Position numbers and translations under genes: made by a program. From contig JACKAP010000003.1 in assembly GCA_020635015.1 (NCBI GenBank), positions 124,001 to 188,000 of the forward strand: DNA of 64,000 nt, in the 5' to 3' direction. Below the pieces are notes generated by a model, which worked only from the letters and a program-made list of their open reading frames with translations, did not search any database and was not told the origin of the DNA. Source of the DNA: Calditrichia bacterium. Lineage in GTDB: Bacteria > Calditrichota > Calditrichia > RBG-13-44-9 > J075. Below, piece by piece: positions 61,637 to 64,000 of the stretch (positions are counted from its first letter, which is position 1; each line of letters begins with the position of its first letter).

Positions 61637-64000
61637 TTATTTTTTGTTCAGCATCTGGCGGAGTTCCTGGAGTTTCAGCAGCGCTTCAATCGGAGTGAGG
61701 TTATTGATATCGATTTTTCGCAGCTCGTCCTCTACCGCCGACGGTTGGCGCATGTCAAAGAGGCTGAGCTGATTCTGATCGGTTGCGCTGCCGTCGCGGC
61801 GTTTGCCCAGACGGGGGGTCCGGTTGGGGGTGAGTTCGTTCCCCTCCAAATTATGCAGCACTTCCCGGGCCCGTTCCACTACCGCCGACGGCAATCCGGC
61901 CATCTGCGCCACGTAAATGCCGTAGGAATTGTCCATCCCACCCGGCTCAATTTTGCGCAGGAAGACCACATGATCCTCATATTCCTGCACCGCCACCCGG
62001 TAATTCTTGATCCGGGGGTAGAGCATCGCCAGTTCGGTGAGCTCGTGATAGTGGGTGGCGAAGAGCGTCTTGGCGGCAATTTTTTTGTGATGATGGAGAT
62101 ATTCGGTCATCGCCCAGGCGATCGACAGCCCGTCGAAGGTGCTGGTGCCCCGCCCCACTTCATCGAGCAGGACCAGACTGCGGGAGGTCGCATTGTTGAG
62201 GATGTTTGCCGCCTCAAGCATCTCGACCATGAAGGTGCTCTCTCCGAACGCCAGGTTGTCCGAGGCGCCGACCCGGGTAAACAGGCGGTCGACGATGCCG
62301 ATGCGAGCGCGCGTCGCCGGCACAAAGGAGCCGATCTGGGCCAGGAAAACGATCAATCCCACCTGGCGCAGGTAGGTGGATTTGCCGGACATGTTCGGCC
62401 CGGTGATCACCATGATCTGGGTGCTGCTGTTGGCCAGCTCGGTATCGTTCTCGATAAAAGGTTCGTCCGGGGGCAGGAGCTGCTCCACCACCGGATGCCG
62501 CCCCCCTTCGATGACAATCTCCTCCCCGGTGTCGACCTGCGGGCGCACGTAGCGATTGAGCTCGGCGACGTGCGCCAGTCCGGCCAGACAGTCCAGCTCG
62601 GCAATCAGGCGGGCATTCTGCTGGATCGCCGCTCCCCAGCCCGCTACCTGCAGTCGGATCTCCTGGAACAGCTCGTATTCCAGCACCGCCATATTCTCTT
62701 CCGCTCCCAGCACCTTCTCTTCCAGCTCTTTCAGCTCCGGGGTAATGTAGCGCTCGGCGTTAACCAGGGTCTGCTTGCGGATAAAATAATCCGGCACCTT
62801 GTCCTGATGGGTTTTGGTCACCTCGAAGTAGTAGCCGAAGACTTTGTTGTATCCGATCTTCAGCGAGGGAATGGCGGTCTTCTCCTTCTCGCTGCGCTGC
62901 AGATTGGCGATCCAGGATTTTCCCTCCCTGCTGATCTCGCGCAGTTCGTCGAGCTCGCCATTGAAACCTTCGCGAATAATGCCCCCTTCGGTGATATTCT
63001 GCGGGGGCTCGTCGGTGATCGCCCCGGCGATCAGCTCCACCACCGCATCGACATCCTGGAGGTTCTGGCTGAAAAAGGCCAGTTGCTCATGCCCGGCTTT
63101 CGCCAGCGCCTCGCGCACCGGCCGGATATGTTCGAGGGCATTTTTGAGTGTCACCAGATCGCGGGGACTGGCCCGGCCGGTGGCGATCCGCCCCAGCAAC
63201 CGTTCCAGATCGCTGATCTCGCCCATGCGCTCGCGCAGGGCTTTGCGCAGCCGGCTGTCCTTGAAAAATGCCTCCACCCGTTCGAGACGCTCGAGGATCT
63301 TTTCCAGCGACACCAGCGGGTGAGTGATCATCTGTTTGAAACGCCGCCCGCCCATCGGGGTGACGGTGGCATCGAGGATCGAGAGCAGGGTGCCTTCCCG
63401 GTCCTGGCCGATAATCGGGTTGGTAATCTCCAGATTGCGCCGGGTGGAGGGATCCAGGATCATAAAATCGTCTGCGGTAATCACCGCCAGCTTCTGCACA
63501 TGCCCCAGCTCATTCTGGAAGTTCTCCCGGGAATAATGCAGCATCGCGCCTGCTGCCGTGACGCCGAGCTTGAAGGATTCCGCGCCAAACCCTTTCAAAT
63601 TGGGCGTGCGGAAATGGACGGTGAGGGTCTCGTAGGCAAATTTATGGGTAAAGATCCAGTCGTCCAGCGGCGTGATGATCGCAGCGATTTTCTTATCGAA
63701 GGACTGGCGCAGGGGCTCGTTTAGATTGCGCGGCACCAGGATCTCCTTGGGGGAGATCTCCTGGAGATAGTTCACCAGGTTTTCCAGCGGTACCTCGCTG
63801 AGATAGAACTCTCCGGTGGAAAAATCGCCGTACGCAACACCGCACTGCGCTCCCTGGAGATAAACCGAGGCCAGGTAATTGTTGCTCTTATGATCGAGAA
63901 GCTTTTCCGAAAGGGCGGTGCCGGGGGTGACGATTTCCACTACTTCCCGCTTGACCACCGTCTTGGCCAGCTTGGGATCTTCTACCTGTTCGCAAATCGC
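61637..64000 (-). CDS. mutS: DNA mismatch repair protein MutS (5' truncated by window edge)
   Basis: 787 residues visible; the first visible residues (AICEQVEDPKLAK) match a point about 100 residues into E. coli MutS, so most of the mismatch-binding domain is outside. It recognises mismatches and recruits MutL. ATPase features: Walker A GPNMSGKST, FVPATRARIGIVDRLFTRVGASDNLA, Walker B LVLLDEVGRGTSTFDG, and FATHYHELTEL. DMRQPS...LRKIDINNLTPIEALLKLQELRQM is the C-terminal end. A terminator lies 6 bases after the stop. Confidence 0.96.
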   Translation of the reverse strand, partial: AICEQVEDPKLAKTVVKREVVEIVTPGTALSEKLLDHKSNNYLASVYLQGAQCGVAYGDFSTGEFYLSEVPLENLVNYLQEISPKEILVPRNLNEPLRQSFDKKIAAIITPLDDWIFTHKFAYETLTVHFRTPNLKGFGAESFKLGVTAAGAMLHYSRENFQNELGHVQKLAVITADDFMILDPSTRRNLEITNPIIGQDREGTLLSILDATVTPMGGRRFKQMITHPLVSLEKILERLERVEAFFKDSRLRKALRERMGEISDLERLLGRIATGRASPRDLVTLKNALEHIRPVREALAKAGHEQLAFFSQNLQDVDAVVELIAGAITDEPPQNITEGGIIREGFNGELDELREISREGKSWIANLQRSEKEKTAIPSLKIGYNKVFGYYFEVTKTHQDKVPDYFIRKQTLVNAERYITPELKELEEKVLGAEENMAVLEYELFQEIRLQVAGWGAAIQQNARLIAELDCLAGLAHVAELNRYVRPQVDTGEEIVIEGGRHPVVEQLLPPDEPFIENDTELANSSTQIMVITGPNMSGKSTYLRQVGLIVFLAQIGSFVPATRARIGIVDRLFTRVGASDNLAFGESTFMVEMLEAANILNNATSRSLVLLDEVGRGTSTFDGLSIAWAMTEYLHHHKKIAAKTLFATHYHELTELAMLYPRIKNYRVAVQEYEDHVVFLRKIEPGGMDNSYGIYVAQMAGLPSAVVERAREVLHNLEGNELTPNRTPRLGKRRDGSATDQNQLSLFDMRQPSAVEDELRKIDINNLTPIEALLKLQELRQMLNKK

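Noticed and set aside
61610..63724. 704-codon plus-strand open frame opposite mutS
   Set aside because: It lies wholly inside a certain mutS gene and its translation is a low-complexity mirror (many His, Arg, Gly, Gln) without any family feature.

Overview
The window looks like chromosomal DNA of a Gram-negative bacterium of the FCB superphylum, most likely a lineage outside classical Bacteroidota such as Calditrichota, KSB1 or Ignavibacteriota. This is an inference. The grounds are type IX secretion (T9SS) C-terminal sorting signals of the NYPNPFNP type on several secreted proteins, a PorV/PorQ-type outer-membrane protein, TonB-dependent receptors with an N-terminal carboxypeptidase-regulatory-like domain, menaquinone biosynthesis, BamD, and a GC-rich coding style. 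Both ends of the window cut a gene: a TonB-dependent receptor on the left and mutS on the right.

Region 1 (1-8491, plus strand) is an outer-membrane and secretion block. It holds two tandem paralogous TonB-dependent receptors, a secreted protein with a fibronectin-III-like part and a divergent sorting tail, and a PorV/PorQ-like protein. Region 2 (8677-26793, plus strand) is the most distinctive part. It runs: a ribokinase; two paralogous secreted LVIVD beta-propellers, one fused to a serine-hydrolase domain; two ABC sugar permeases and a lipoprotein binding protein; four ADP-ribosylglycohydrolase-family paralogs in a row; a secreted esterase; a CitD-CitE fusion; and CitF. Read together it suggests uptake and intracellular cleavage of a ribosylated or N-/O-glycosidic compound, with ribokinase taking the released ribose. 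The genomic logic resembles E. coli yegTUV on a larger scale. The real substrate cannot be read from the sequence. The transporter ATPase and the citrate-lyase accessory genes are not in the window. Region 3 (26968-35811) is one gene for a secreted protein of about 2950 residues with three LamG-like domains, two cadherin/Ig-like domains, nine CARDB repeats, a lower-GC inner segment and a T9SS tail.

Region 4 (35846-44724) is mixed: a YtxH-like protein, tRNA-Asn with strong flanking hairpins, a small CBM48/AMPK-type domain protein, cobalamin adenosyltransferase, serC, a STAS protein, a zinc-ribbon membrane protein, a secreted amidase, a DUF4349 lipoprotein and a DUF2911-TPR protein. Region 5 (45026-64000, minus strand) is largely housekeeping. 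It runs in transcription order: mutS; HU; a Gfo/Idh/MocA oxidoreductase; a small envelope protein; bamD; nadD; accB; accC; gcvH; two response regulators; a metallophosphatase lipoprotein; trpD and a trpC-like gene, both with changed conserved residues; mltG; menF; menD; and a TauE-type permease.

A further feature is the intergenic DNA. Many gaps carry inverted repeats built from short recurring words, in at least eight word families (CTCTGTG, TTGGTTGTTGG, ATGGGTG, TCATTGCGAG, CGCGGATAA, CATCCAAC, CGCAGAGAACG, TCATTTCGAA). Three terminator-like hairpins share the loop CCCAACTACGG in the same sense relative to the gene they follow.
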